Made by a program: the position numbers and the translations under genes. A stretch of 64,000 nt of DNA, taken from positions 140,119 through 204,118 of the forward strand of contig JWTM01000186.1 of NCBI GenBank assembly GCA_001749745.1, read 5' to 3'. Each line of letters opens with the position of its first letter. Position 1 is the stretch's first letter. A model generated the notes under the pieces. The model ran no database searches. It worked only from the letters and a program-made list of their open reading frames with translations, and was not told the DNA's origin. This document shows positions 43,382 through 52,655 of this stretch, in pieces. The DNA is from Candidatus Marispirochaeta associata (GTDB lineage: Bacteria > Spirochaetota > Spirochaetia > JC444 > Marispirochaetaceae).

Positions 43382-44365
43382 CTATTTGCGGGAGTAGACA
43401 TACTGAGCCATACCCGGATCGTTCAAATTAGACGGGGTGAAGAGGAGATAGCCGGAGGTGATTTTAGCAGGGATTCCCCGCCCTTCCGTAAGGGCACGGT
43501 AGGCGTACTCTACCGCCAGGGCGCCCATCTCCGCCGGCTTCTGGGCCAGGACCACATCGACTCTCCCGTTTCTCAGATCCTCAATTAGGGATTCTGTAGC
43601 GTCCCAGGCGGCTACGCGGACCGCTCCGGAGAGTCCCGTTTGCCCGACCGCCTCCGAGATGCCCTGGCTGGAGAATACATTGGAGCCGAACACCCCCACC
43701 AGGTCCGGAAAATCCTGGAGTGCCGCCAATGTTTGAGCGGCGGCCACCTCCTGCAGATCTCCGTTGTAGTCGATCCTGACAACCTCCATCTCCGGGAAGC
43801 GGGCTATTCCCTCGACAAAGCCCTCCTTCCGCTCTTCGGTGGTGGAGGTATCAGGGGTTGTGGTATTGATATAGATCCGCCCCCGCTCCCCGACCTGTTC
43901 GGCGATATATTCGGCAAGACGCATCCCGCCGGCAACGTTGTCCGTACCGATATGGGTGAGCGGAAAGGACCAGTCGCTCGGCACCCGATAATCGCCGTCG
44001 CCGATCTTGGTGTCCACGGTTATTATCTTGACTCCCCTGGCATCTATCTCGGCCAGAGGCTGGATAAGAGCATCCGTGGCGACCGGAGCGATCATTACGA
44101 GATCGTACTCCTCCAGCGCCAGGGCTGCTTCCAAGATAAGTACTTGATCCTCCGCATTCCAGACGGAAGGGTATGCGGCGGTATCTAGAATGACCCCCAG
44201 TTCCTCGGCTTTCTGCCGGGCCCCTTGCTCCAGGGTATAGTAGAAAGGATCGGCGACCCCCGGCATGTAGAGTATCCGCAGCGGCGGGGGCTCTTCGCTG
44301 ACGCCGGCGGAATAGAGCCTGGTGAGGAGTATTAGTAGATAGAGACAGAGCTTGCCGATGCGCAT
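43382..44365 (-). CDS. Periplasmic sugar-binding-type protein (Peripla_BP_4)
   Basis: 327 residues with a signal peptide (LCLYLLILLTRLYSAG) and the type I binding-protein fold: MPGVADPFYYTLEQGARQKA, EYDLVMIAPVATDALIQPLA, TDNVAGGMRLAEYIAEQVGE and VFGSNVFSSQGISEAVGQ. No ABC transporter genes are nearby; instead it sits 25 bases upstream of a sensor kinase gene, so it is likely to be a sensory binding protein. The ligand, perhaps a sugar or a related solute, is not determined. Confidence 0.9.
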   Translation of the reverse strand: MRIGKLCLYLLILLTRLYSAGVSEEPPPLRILYMPGVADPFYYTLEQGARQKAEELGVILDTAAYPSVWNAEDQVLILEAALALEEYDLVMIAPVATDALIQPLAEIDARGVKIITVDTKIGDGDYRVPSDWSFPLTHIGTDNVAGGMRLAEYIAEQVGERGRIYINTTTPDTSTTEERKEGFVEGIARFPEMEVVRIDYNGDLQEVAAAQTLAALQDFPDLVGVFGSNVFSSQGISEAVGQTGLSGAVRVAAWDATESLIEDLRNGRVDVVLAQKPAEMGALAVEYAYRALTEGRGIPAKITSGYLLFTPSNLNDPGMAQYVYSRK

Positions 44366-44401
44366 GATGGGCTATTATAGCATACCCCCGCTTGCGGTGG
44401 A

Positions 44402-44566
44402 TCAGCTGTATGCGTATCCCTCCTGCACCAGCGCAAGCCCCTGATCGGTAATCTCATAGATATCCTCTTCCCAATGAATCCTCTTCGAATGGAGCGACTG
44501 ATCCCCGAGGCTTTTCCGGAGCCTCTCACTCCCCTGCCTTTCTTGGTGACTATTCTTCCTATCCAT
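44402..44566 (-). CDS. Small 54-residue protein, unknown
   Basis: A short gene too small for most gene callers. The ATG at 44566 is preceded by AAAGGAGGAATC, one of the best ribosome-binding sites in the window. The product reads MDRKNSHQERQGSERLRKSL at the N terminus and DIYEITDQGLALVQEGYAYS at the end, followed by TGA at 44402. The last 20 residues recall the wing/C-terminal end of a winged-helix domain. No family is recognised. It lies 36 bases upstream of the binding-protein gene and may be the first gene of that operon. Confidence 0.62.
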   Translation of the reverse strand: MDRKNSHQERQGSERLRKSLGDQSLHSKRIHWEEDIYEITDQGLALVQEGYAYS

Positions 44567-44737
44567 GATTCCTCCTTTCCTTCTGAATAAGCAGGATACA
44601 TGCCAAGGAGATGCCGATCGGGAAAGGGCTACCGGAAGAATCCTATTTTGTTATGGTAAATAGATATACGAAAAAGGTGAATCGTCCAGTTCCCTGATGC
44701 ATGAAGAGAAGGCAATCTCTATTTCGCTAAAGCTTAC

Positions 44738-45901
44738 TCACTGTGGGTAAGGCTTTACCCGTCCCTCGAGGAGCCGCTGATAGTAGCCGCAGGTCCCGGT
44801 CTCGATAATCTCATGTATCGCCCGTAGAATTAGCGGTCCGACGCCCTTCACCCGTTTCAAGTCCGATCCCATGCGCCCGATACACTCTCCGGAACCGTCG
44901 AGACGTTGCCAGAGGGAGTAGGCGGCGAATCCGAAAGGCGAGCGCTCCCCCTTCAACTCCATTAAATCCCCCATTTGGGCCAGAAGCAGGCAGATGCGCT
45001 CATCCTGGTTGACAATATCCTTAAAAAGCCTGAGGGGAAGGCGTTTGTCGATACCAAAGTAATCGGCCGCGGCATTGAAGCTCTGGTTAATGCTCCGATG
45101 ATAGTCGCCGCTGGGCGATCCGTAGGGATCGTGAGGATAGATCATCTCATAGAGGTCGAGTTTCTCCGGGGCATACTCGGCGAGAAGATCGAGAAAGTGA
45201 CGTTTCTGCCCTCCCTCCTTTAAGGTCATCCCGCCGAAAACCGTGAAGTCGGCGCCGGCCTGTTTGAAGGCCGCAAGGCTCTCGCCGATCTTCTCCGGAG
45301 TATCGCTGATAAAGGGAATAACCGGAAGAAGATAAGTGCCGACGGGTATGCCCCGCTCCTTGAAAAGCTTTAAGGTCTTTAGCCGCTCTCCGGGAGAGCT
45401 TGCACCGGGTTCAAAGTGACCGGCGATCTCGGCATCGACGGTGGAGAAACTCATCGAGACCAGGGCCCCCCGACGGCGGTGAATGGCATCGATTAGATCC
45501 AGATCCTCCTCGACTCGGGAGGATTTGGTCAGGATATGGACCGGGTGATAGAAGCGGTAACTCAGCTCGAGGGCCTTGCGGGCCAGGCGGTACTCTGTCT
45601 CGGCCGCCTGATAGCTGTCGTTCACGCCTCCCCCTAAGAAGAGGTAGCCCCCGGGAAAGGCTTTCCTTCGGCGGGTCGGGTCGAGCTCCCGCTCGAGGAT
45701 CACCGGTGCATTTAGCTTTACCTCTAGGTCGCGGCCCCAGCATCCCGGTACACGATACTGCTCGGCCCGGCCGTCGCAGTAGGCACAGTCGTGGAGACAG
45801 CCGCGGTAGAGGTTCATACTCATAGATGAACAGAACCAGGAGTCGATGCGTTTGGCCTTGCGCAGAATGCTCTTGGCATGTATCTCGTGTATTGGGGACA
45901 C
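44738..45901 (-). CDS. Radical SAM protein (SPL-like) with C-terminal HhH
   Basis: 387 residues. The radical SAM cluster motif is CLHDCAYC, preceded by SMNLYRGC. The arrangement matches the Rv2578c/SPL-like family related to spore photoproduct lyase. A C-terminal helix-hairpin-helix is suggested by DLKRVKGVGPLILRAIHEII. This suggests DNA binding, but the substrate is unknown. It is divergent from the first aldo/keto reductase gene with about 85 bases between them. Confidence 0.9.
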   Translation of the reverse strand: MSPIHEIHAKSILRKAKRIDSWFCSSMSMNLYRGCLHDCAYCDGRAEQYRVPGCWGRDLEVKLNAPVILERELDPTRRRKAFPGGYLFLGGGVNDSYQAAETEYRLARKALELSYRFYHPVHILTKSSRVEEDLDLIDAIHRRRGALVSMSFSTVDAEIAGHFEPGASSPGERLKTLKLFKERGIPVGTYLLPVIPFISDTPEKIGESLAAFKQAGADFTVFGGMTLKEGGQKRHFLDLLAEYAPEKLDLYEMIYPHDPYGSPSGDYHRSINQSFNAAADYFGIDKRLPLRLFKDIVNQDERICLLLAQMGDLMELKGERSPFGFAAYSLWQRLDGSGECIGRMGSDLKRVKGVGPLILRAIHEIIETGTCGYYQRLLEGRVKPYPQ

Positions 45902-45987
45902 GCCTTATAGTGCCTCAAAGCGGGGATTCCGGGAAGAGGACGGCTTTATTCTTTGCCGTCGATCGGGGTAGATTAGTATCTACTATG

Positions 45988-47076
45988 ATGTATCGCGAAT
46001 ATGCAAATACCGGCAAAACAGTCTCAGCCCTCGGCTTCGGCGGAATGCGCTTCGAGAATCCCCACGATATCGACACCTCCGCCGCTACCGTGGTGCATGC
46101 TCATAATCGAGGCGTAACCTACTTCGATACCGCCCCCGGCTACTGCGACGACCAGTCGGAATCGATTATGGGCGCCGCGGTGAAGGAGATGAAGAAGAGC
46201 GGCAAGCCCTTCCTGCTCTCCTCGAAGAGCATGAAGCCCGACGGGGCCGACCTACGCCGGCAGCTGGAAACGAGCCTCACCCGCTTGGGCGTAGACACGC
46301 TCGATTTCTACAACTGCTGGTATGTGCTGACCATGGAGGACTGGCAGGGCCGTAAATCGCGCGGTGCGGTGGCGGAGATCATGAAAGCCAAGGAGGAGGG
46401 GCTGATCAAGCATGCTGTCTTCTCTACTCATCTTTCCGGAAACGAGATCGCCCAGGTAATAGAGGAGGGCTGGTTTGAAGGGGTAACCCTCGGTTACTCG
46501 GCCATCAACTTTCCCTACAGGGAGGAGGGGATCGCCTCCGCGGCGGCCAATAACCTGGGGGTGGTGATCATGAACCCCTTAGGCGGCGGGATTATCCCCC
46601 AGGCGGAGGAGCGCTTCGAGTTTCTGAAGGTCCGGCCCGGGCAGAATATCATTGAAGGGGCCCTCCATTTTCTCCTCTCCGATCCTCGGATTTCGACCTT
46701 CCTGGTGGGGATGCGCAACATCGCCGATGTGGATGCCGCCGTGGATGCGGTCGAATCGTGGACCCCCTATACAGAGGAGGAGCTCTCGAGCATCAAGAAC
46801 TCCCTGACCGAGGGCTTGAACGCCATCTGCACCGGCTGTCGCTATTGCAAGGATTGCCCCGAGGATATACCGGTCTGGGCCTTCGCCGAGACGGCGAATC
46901 ATCTGTTGTTGACCGAAAACTTCGAGCCCGCCGATCGTCTAAAATACTACTGGGGCGTGGATGCATCGCTGATGGATAAGTGTATCCAGTGCGGCCGGTG
47001 CGAAGCCGCCTGTACCCAGAAGCTCCCCATTATGGAGCGCTTCGAGCTGGTGAAAGAGGCCCTGGCAAAGGCTTAG
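45988..47076 (+). CDS. Aldo/keto reductase with C-terminal 4Fe-4S domain, atypical active site
   Basis: 362 residues from ATG 45988 (another ATG just before). A TIM-barrel reductase (about 1-275) with TYFDTAPGY (Asp and Tyr of the tetrad) and FLLSSKSM (Lys), but the usual His after the fourth strand is not present: the segment reads DFYNCWYVL. The C-terminal part has two Cys groups, ICTGCRYCKDCPEDIP and CIQCGRCEAACTQKLP, for Fe-S clusters. Such Fe-S reductases occur in anaerobes. The second, normal copy follows after 7 bases, so they form an operon. Confidence 0.9.
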   Translation: MYREYANTGKTVSALGFGGMRFENPHDIDTSAATVVHAHNRGVTYFDTAPGYCDDQSESIMGAAVKEMKKSGKPFLLSSKSMKPDGADLRRQLETSLTRLGVDTLDFYNCWYVLTMEDWQGRKSRGAVAEIMKAKEEGLIKHAVFSTHLSGNEIAQVIEEGWFEGVTLGYSAINFPYREEGIASAAANNLGVVIMNPLGGGIIPQAEERFEFLKVRPGQNIIEGALHFLLSDPRISTFLVGMRNIADVDAAVDAVESWTPYTEEELSSIKNSLTEGLNAICTGCRYCKDCPEDIPVWAFAETANHLLLTENFEPADRLKYYWGVDASLMDKCIQCGRCEAACTQKLPIMERFELVKEALAKA

Positions 47077-47083
47077 TGGCTGA

Positions 47084-48292
47084 ATGAATTTCAATACCAT
47101 GCCTAAGACCGGCGACTCCCTCTCCCCCCTCGGGTTCGGCTGTATGCGGCTACCTAGCTCCGGAGGCCGGGTAAACGAGCAAGAGGCGATCCGGCAGATC
47201 CGTTACGCCGTCGATCGGGGTATTAACTACTTCGATACCGCCTGGCCCTATCATAACGGCGCGAGCGAGGTGGTGCTGGGAAAAGCCCTGAAGGAGGGCT
47301 ACCGGGAACAGGTGAAGATCGCCGACAAGCTCCCCCACTGGCTTTGCAAATCCCGAGAGGATATGGACTCTTATCTGAATGAGCAGCTGAAGCGGCTCGA
47401 TGTGGAGACGATCGACTACTACCTGATCCACATGCTCGATGGAAGCTCCTGGAAGCGCAGCGAGGAGCTGGGAATCAGAGATTTTATGCAGGCCGCCAAG
47501 GTGAGCGGCAAGATCATGAATATCGGCTTCTCCTTTCACGGATCCGGGGAGGAGTTTATTCAGATCATCGACGCCAACGACTGGGATTTCTGCCAGATCC
47601 AGTTCAACATCCTGGATGAGACGGCCCAGGCCGGAATCGCGGGCTTGAACCACGCCTGGCAGAAAGAGATCGGTGTAGTCGTCATGGAACCTTTGCGGGG
47701 CGGGGTGCTGGCCAATAAACTTCCGGCCGAGGTAGAGGATATCTATCGCGAGGCCGATCCCGACCGCTCCAATGCGGACTGGGCGCTGCGCTGGGTCTGG
47801 AACCACCCCGGGGTAATCACCGTCCTCTCCGGTATGAACAGCATCGAGATGATCGACGAGAACATCGCCATTGCCGAGAGTTCCGGCTGGGAGCAGATGA
47901 GCCGGGACGAGCTCGATACAGTACGCCGGGCGGCGGATAGATTCCGGAGCCTGCAAAAGGTTCCCTGTACCGCCTGCCAGTACTGCATGCCCTGTCCCTA
48001 TGGGGTGAACATTCCGCTGGCTTTCTCGTTCTATAACAACAAATATCTCTTTCACACCGGTTTGATGAGCCGGGCCACCTACCTCCTGCAGCTGGACAAT
48101 CTTCAGGAGGGACGCAAAGCCTCCCTGGCAAGTCAATGTGTGGGCTGCGGGCTTTGCCTGAGCCATTGTCCCCAGCATATCGCTATCCCCACGGAACTGA
48201 AGCAGGTGGCGAAGGAGTTCGAAGGGCTTTTTACCCGGCCTTTAAAGGCCATGATCCGACTGGCGCTGAAGGCCGGAGGACGGCGCGGCTGA
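47084..48292 (+). CDS. Aldo/keto reductase with C-terminal 4Fe-4S domain
   Basis: 402 residues. The barrel carries the full tetrad: YFDTAWPYHNG (Asp, Tyr), VKIADK (Lys) and DYYLIHMLDG (His). The C-terminal half has Cys groups CTACQYCMPCPYGV and CVGCGLCLSHCPQHI, fitting a bacterial ferredoxin-like 2[4Fe-4S] region linked by a helical segment. The substrate is not known. It is encoded directly after a related copy, and the pair may act as a heteromeric enzyme. Confidence 0.92.
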   Translation: MNFNTMPKTGDSLSPLGFGCMRLPSSGGRVNEQEAIRQIRYAVDRGINYFDTAWPYHNGASEVVLGKALKEGYREQVKIADKLPHWLCKSREDMDSYLNEQLKRLDVETIDYYLIHMLDGSSWKRSEELGIRDFMQAAKVSGKIMNIGFSFHGSGEEFIQIIDANDWDFCQIQFNILDETAQAGIAGLNHAWQKEIGVVVMEPLRGGVLANKLPAEVEDIYREADPDRSNADWALRWVWNHPGVITVLSGMNSIEMIDENIAIAESSGWEQMSRDELDTVRRAADRFRSLQKVPCTACQYCMPCPYGVNIPLAFSFYNNKYLFHTGLMSRATYLLQLDNLQEGRKASLASQCVGCGLCLSHCPQHIAIPTELKQVAKEFEGLFTRPLKAMIRLALKAGGRRG

Positions 48293-48335
48293 TAAGCTTT
48301 CGCACCTAGCCCTCTTTCGGGTATGATCCCCGGTA

Positions 48336-49961
48336 ATGAAGACCATAGCCCTGGCGGCGGTTAACGCGAGCTACTCCCACTCTAATCTGGCGCTCTTCTA
48401 TCTTCGGCGGGCGCTGCGGGAGGAGGGAGTAGAGGCAGAGCTGATCGACTGGAATATCAACCGCTCTCCCCGGGAGCTTATCGAGCGTCTCTCTGCCGGC
48501 GGCTTCGGCCTGGTCGCCTTCTCGGCCTATATCTGGAACAGCCGCTACCTGCAGGACCTCCTACCCGATCTCCGCGCTATTTTGCCCGAGGTGTTGCTCG
48601 TGATCGGCGGGCCCGAGGCGGTCTACGGCGGTAACCCCTGGCTTAGGGAGCTGGGAGTCGACTATCTGCTAACAGGGGCTGCCGAGCACTTCTCCGAGCA
48701 GCTCATTCGACTTTCCACTGAGGAGAGGCGGCTTGCGCCGCAACGAATCGATGCCCCGCGCCGCTCCTTCGTCGAGACTCCATTCCCCTATTCTGAACAG
48801 GATCTGAATCAGCTGGAAGGGCGACTCCTCTATTACGAGGCGAGCCGGGGCTGTATCTTCCGCTGCGCCTACTGTCTCTCGGCCCGGGCGGACGAGTCCT
48901 TCGATCGGCGCCGCTTGGATCAGGTCGAAACGGAGCTGGCGCTGTTGGTCCGCTTCCGGGGGACGGTCAAGTTCGTCGACCGCACCTTCAACGCCGATTC
49001 CGAGCTCTCCCGGTTCATCTGGCAGTATATGATCGACCATCCCCCGGTCGGCTGCTTCCACTTCGAGCTTCATCCCCTCTTGTTGCGGGATCAAGATTTC
49101 TTGCTATTATCGCGTCTTCCGGCCGGATCAGCTCAGTTCGAGATCGGCATCCAGTCCACTGATCATGAGGTGCGGCGCCGAATCGATCGTAGCGGCGACT
49201 GGCCCCGAGAACGGGAAGCGATCAGGCGCTTGATCGATATCAACCGTTTTCATATCCATCTGGATCAGATCGTCGGACTTCCCGGGGACTCGCCGGAGAC
49301 GGCCTCCCGCTCGCTGGACGAGATTCTCGCTCTACAGCCCGATCATTTTCAGCTCGGCTTCTTGAAGCTCCTCCCGGGAACCCCCCTCTGGGAGCGTCGG
49401 GAAGCAGAGGGGCTTGTCGCCGGTCGAGAGCCCCCTTATGAGCTGTTACAGAGTCCCGACTTCTCATTCCTGGAACTTCAAAGATTTCATCGTATAGAGA
49501 CGTTGATCGATCTCTTCTATAACAAGTCCTATTTTCCTGAGACCTTGAAGACGATCGCAGAGGCGCACGATTACTCAGCCTTCTTCTCAGCGTTCGCTTC
49601 ACAGAGAGAACTCGAGTTCGAAGCCCGGCGCTGGGAGTACTGGGCCGGGATTATCCTCGACTGGGTCAAGGCGGTACTCCCGGAGCAAGGTATCGAGATC
49701 ACAGACTCCCTCAGGCTCGATTGGTGCCCCCGGGCCAAGGCCCTTCACTATCCCTCGCTCATCGACTACCCGGAGAAGATTGATCTGAATCGGCGGAAGA
49801 AGGAGTTCGCGCCGCTCTTGAAGGAGCGTTTCCCGGAGATCACCCCCGCCGAGCAGAAGCGGGCCATTCTCTTTCTTCCTGAGGGGAAACGGGCCGCCGA
49901 CTACCGGGCTCTATTCTTCTTGACGGTCGAGGGGAGGCCGGAAAAAGTTGTGCTATACTGA
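48336..49961 (+). CDS. B12-binding radical SAM protein (DUF4080)
   Basis: 541 residues. An N-terminal cobalamin-binding domain (about 1-140; KTIALAAVNASYSHSNLALF, LLVIGGPEAVYGGNPWL) is followed by a radical SAM domain with CIFRCAYC near 180, and a C-terminal DUF4080 domain (about 370-510). Family members are common in spirochaetes and clostridia; the reaction is not known. It sits 43 bases after the reductase pair and 3 bases before the next gene, so it is likely part of a longer rightward operon. Confidence 0.93.
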   Translation: MKTIALAAVNASYSHSNLALFYLRRALREEGVEAELIDWNINRSPRELIERLSAGGFGLVAFSAYIWNSRYLQDLLPDLRAILPEVLLVIGGPEAVYGGNPWLRELGVDYLLTGAAEHFSEQLIRLSTEERRLAPQRIDAPRRSFVETPFPYSEQDLNQLEGRLLYYEASRGCIFRCAYCLSARADESFDRRRLDQVETELALLVRFRGTVKFVDRTFNADSELSRFIWQYMIDHPPVGCFHFELHPLLLRDQDFLLLSRLPAGSAQFEIGIQSTDHEVRRRIDRSGDWPREREAIRRLIDINRFHIHLDQIVGLPGDSPETASRSLDEILALQPDHFQLGFLKLLPGTPLWERREAEGLVAGREPPYELLQSPDFSFLELQRFHRIETLIDLFYNKSYFPETLKTIAEAHDYSAFFSAFASQRELEFEARRWEYWAGIILDWVKAVLPEQGIEITDSLRLDWCPRAKALHYPSLIDYPEKIDLNRRKKEFAPLLKERFPEITPAEQKRAILFLPEGKRAADYRALFFLTVEGRPEKVVLY

Positions 49962-49964
49962 AGC

Positions 49965-50825
49965 ATGCACACCATCATCCTGATCCACGGCATGGGCCAC
50001 GGGAACCAGACCGACAAGGATTACGAAAAGCTGAAAAAACGGCTGGCCCGGGCCTATACGAAGCGGTACGGCGGGCAGATCGGGGTATCATACAAGTTTC
50101 TGGATGTAAAATGGTTGTGTGTGACCACCCGCTATGAGGAGCAGTTGATGAAGCTCTGCTTCCCTCGAAACGATGTGCGTACCTTTAGCCCGCTGCGAAT
50201 GGTTCTCCAGTTCAGGCAGAGCCTGCGCTATTTGATGAGCTTCTTTATCGGCGATGTGATCGCCTACACCTCGGATAACAACAACGGAATTAGGAGCACG
50301 GTTCTCGATACCATCCGGGATGCGGTCGTATCCGGGGAGTACTCGATTGCGGCTCACTCGCTCGGGGCGGTTATCGCCTTCGATTTCCTCTTTCATCTCT
50401 TTCCGCCGGCGGGGGAAGCGCCCGGATTTTTCGCTTGCGGTGAGGGGGGGCTTAAGGAGATCGATGCCGCCCGCAGGAACTTTCGCCACTTCTTCAGCTT
50501 CGGCGCGCCGGTATCCCTCTTCATGTTGCGTCGCTTGGAGTTGATTCCGGGGCTCTCCGACTCGAAGGATTTGATTAACCCCTGCGATCAGGCGGGAAGA
50601 GGCTCTCGATGGTTGAACTTTATGGGGCGCCTCGATCCTGTCGCCTATCCCGCAGAAATCCTCTTTGACAAACCGAGTGCGGTCAAGGATATTCGCTACC
50701 TCAATGCACTCTTCTTTGTATTTGCCCATCTGCGTTACTGGGGCTCCAGGCGCATGGCTAAAGAGATTGTCGAGGTCCTGGAATCAGAAACTGAACCCGG
50801 TCGCGATCCCCACCGGTTGGAATAG
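49965..50825 (+). CDS. Lipase-like alpha/beta hydrolase
   Basis: 286 residues. The N terminus has HTIILIHGMGHG, an oxyanion-type motif, and a nucleophile elbow AAHSLGAVIAFDFL near residue 130. The distance and the NFRHFFSFGAPVSLFML segment fit a lipase/esterase fold. No signal peptide is seen, so it is cytoplasmic. The substrate is unknown. The last 42 bases overlap the convergent gene at 50784-51335. Confidence 0.8.
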   Translation: MHTIILIHGMGHGNQTDKDYEKLKKRLARAYTKRYGGQIGVSYKFLDVKWLCVTTRYEEQLMKLCFPRNDVRTFSPLRMVLQFRQSLRYLMSFFIGDVIAYTSDNNNGIRSTVLDTIRDAVVSGEYSIAAHSLGAVIAFDFLFHLFPPAGEAPGFFACGEGGLKEIDAARRNFRHFFSFGAPVSLFMLRRLELIPGLSDSKDLINPCDQAGRGSRWLNFMGRLDPVAYPAEILFDKPSAVKDIRYLNALFFVFAHLRYWGSRRMAKEIVEVLESETEPGRDPHRLE

Positions 50826-51335
50826 GAGCTCCGTCTGATGAGGGACCATGCCGTTCAGGGGCAGGGCGGCATAGACCCGAACGAAGAAACTGTTTTTACC
50901 GAACGATTGGAGTCTGCAGCCGATTAAGGGATAGAAAAAATAGTAGATCTCCTTATAGGCCGGGGACTCTCCGGCATCGAGCTCGCCGCTCACCAGGATC
51001 ATCCCGGTGCCTCCCAGGCCGAGTTCGTAGTATCGTTCATCCTTCCCCAGCAGGACGGTCGCATGATGGGGCAGGGTCAGGTAGTGCGCGGGAGTCCCTG
51101 CCAGATCCTGTTGGAAGATCCTGCTATCGGCCGCCCAGCCTGCGCCGAGTTTGCCGGAGATTAAGAGCCATGGGGTGGGAGTAAAGAGTCGATCATAATT
51201 CAGCGAGACTACCGAAGCATCCCCTCCGGCCAGGTTGAGGTAGATGCTCTGGTTGCGCCGCTCCTGTTGAGCGGCGATAGGGTAGGCACTAGTAATCAGT
51301 AGCAGCAGGCAGACAACTACTTTTATAATCCGCAT
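50784..51335 (-). CDS. Outer-membrane-like exported protein
   Basis: 183 residues with a signal peptide (IIKVVVCLLLLITSAYPIAA). The rest is made of alternating polar/aromatic strands (SIYLNLAGGDASVVSLNYDR, AHYLTLPHHATVLLGKDERY, YYELGLGGTGMILVSG), ending in GIATGFSF with a terminal Phe, the usual barrel-insertion signal. This suggests a small outer-membrane beta barrel. The gene is convergent with the lipase gene, overlapping it by 42 bases. Confidence 0.75.
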   Translation of the reverse strand: MRIIKVVVCLLLLITSAYPIAAQQERRNQSIYLNLAGGDASVVSLNYDRLFTPTPWLLISGKLGAGWAADSRIFQQDLAGTPAHYLTLPHHATVLLGKDERYYELGLGGTGMILVSGELDAGESPAYKEIYYFFYPLIGCRLQSFGKNSFFVRVYAALPLNGMVPHQTELLFQPVGIATGFSF

Positions 51336-51561
51336 ACTTCTTTTCTCCTTCCTCTTAGCGCAGCAATGGGGAAGCGGAAAATGATGAGCTAACGCGGATG
51401 AGAAGCAGGGTCCTAAACCTGTATGCGAGGCTGGTTGACAGACCGTGGTGCCAAGCGGCTGAATGGATTCTATTCTGCTAAACAGGTATCATCGCTGCAT
51501 AAGAAGATAGCACACGCGGGAAGCCGCGGCAATTTTTATCGCTTTAAAGGGGAGTCGCCGG

Positions 51562-51870
51562 ATGGATGAGATGATTTTTCACATTATGGATAGGGCAGAA
51601 TGGGATGCGGTTCGCAAACGGGAGCGGTTTTCAGCGGATTCCCTCGAGTCCGAGGGCTTTATCCACTGCTCCTTTGCCCGCCAGACGGAGGGGGTGATAC
51701 AGCGCTTCTTTCCTAATCGACCGAATCTGGTGATCCTCGAGATCGATCCCGCTCGCGTAAGCGCCGAGATTCGGGTAGAGGATACCCATGGGCACGGCGA
51801 CGGCTTTCCCCACGTCTACGGGATGATCGAGACTGCGGCGGTACGGAAGGCTCGGCCGGTGGTGGATTGA
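51562..51870 (+). CDS. DUF952 domain protein
   Basis: 102 residues, the usual length of DUF952. Landmarks are FHIMDRAEWDAVRKRERFSA, EGFIHCSFARQTEGVIQRFF, VILEIDPARVSAEIRVED and FPHVYGMIE. The His residues are conserved in the family and the fold resembles a glutathione-transferase-like or MTH1-type active site, but the function is not established. AAGGGGA lies upstream of the ATG. It is a single-gene unit convergent with the NUDIX gene. Confidence 0.92.
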   Translation: MDEMIFHIMDRAEWDAVRKRERFSADSLESEGFIHCSFARQTEGVIQRFFPNRPNLVILEIDPARVSAEIRVEDTHGHGDGFPHVYGMIETAAVRKARPVVD

Positions 51871-51879
51871 GTCCGTCGT

Positions 51880-52620
51880 CTATGGTCTGTTGCTCTTATA
51901 GTATGTCGCATCAATGATCTTAATCATCCTCGGCAGATCATTCTCTTCGGGCGGACTAAAATCGAATATAATCTTCAGAAAGCGCAGTACGATCTTCAGC
52001 GCCGCACCCCAGAGGATCTCTTCCTTATCACCCTCCCGATGGACAAAGCAGAGGGTTCGGGTGATCTTCTCGCCCTCTTTGAGGATATCGTAGGCTGCAT
52101 AGCGGAAGGGGTCGAGGAGCTCTTCTAGCGGGATCTGCAGGATCTTCTCGACCTCCCGATTGGGGCGGAAGCTGCGGGCCTCCGTCCAGGCGCAGACGGG
52201 ATAGATGCGGCGGGAGAAGAGCAGCAGCTCCTGAACCGGCAAGAAACCGAGCAATTCTACCCGAAATGGGTTTAGGCCGATCTCCTCCCAGGACTCCCTG
52301 AGAGCTGCAGTGGTGATGAGTTTGAGCTTCGCCCACCCAAGAGCAGTTCGTGTACGGGGGGCGAATAGAGAAAGAGGCTTGTCTATCCAGGGGCTGATGC
52401 GCCCGCCCGGGCTGCAGAGATCACCCGGTTGCGGCACAAGCTCGGAGCGTTTAGTCAGGATAAGCGCCGGCTTGCCGTCTTGATCTGCCGTCAGCAGGAA
52501 GAGTACCGCCGCTGCACCTTCTTCTGCGAATGATTGCTTCCAATCAGTATGGGCCGCTTCTTTGGAAAGGGTGTCCCGGATCTGCTCACGTAGATCATAT
52601 ATTGAGAGTGGGTTCAGCAT
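51880..52620 (-). CDS. NUDIX hydrolase (CoA pyrophosphatase-like)
   Basis: 246 residues from ATG 52620; a longer frame upstream lies inside the previous gene. The catalytic core AALRESWEEIGLNPFRVELL fits the NUDIX box (RExxEExG), and CSPGGRISPW gives the Gly-Gly turn. Between the two is a segment of about 20 extra residues compared with ordinary CoA pyrophosphatases (SLFAPRTRTALGWAKLKLIT). The family hydrolyses nucleoside-diphosphate compounds such as CoA. It is the last gene of a leftward kinase/regulator operon, an unusual neighbourhood. Confidence 0.85.
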   Translation of the reverse strand: MLNPLSIYDLREQIRDTLSKEAAHTDWKQSFAEEGAAAVLFLLTADQDGKPALILTKRSELVPQPGDLCSPGGRISPWIDKPLSLFAPRTRTALGWAKLKLITTAALRESWEEIGLNPFRVELLGFLPVQELLLFSRRIYPVCAWTEARSFRPNREVEKILQIPLEELLDPFRYAAYDILKEGEKITRTLCFVHREGDKEEILWGAALKIVLRFLKIIFDFSPPEENDLPRMIKIIDATYYKSNRP

Positions 52621-52655
52621 GTTGTTCTCTGCTCCGATTAAGAAAGATAGCGATC

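Noticed and set aside
44332..44601. 89-codon minus-strand frame over the small gene
   Set aside because: Out of frame with the strong ribosome-binding site at 44566 and with an unlikely composition; the 54-codon frame is preferred.
47150..48178. 342-codon antisense open frame
   Set aside because: Lies entirely opposite the second aldo/keto reductase, whose motifs are clear; it is a by-product of GC-rich codon use.
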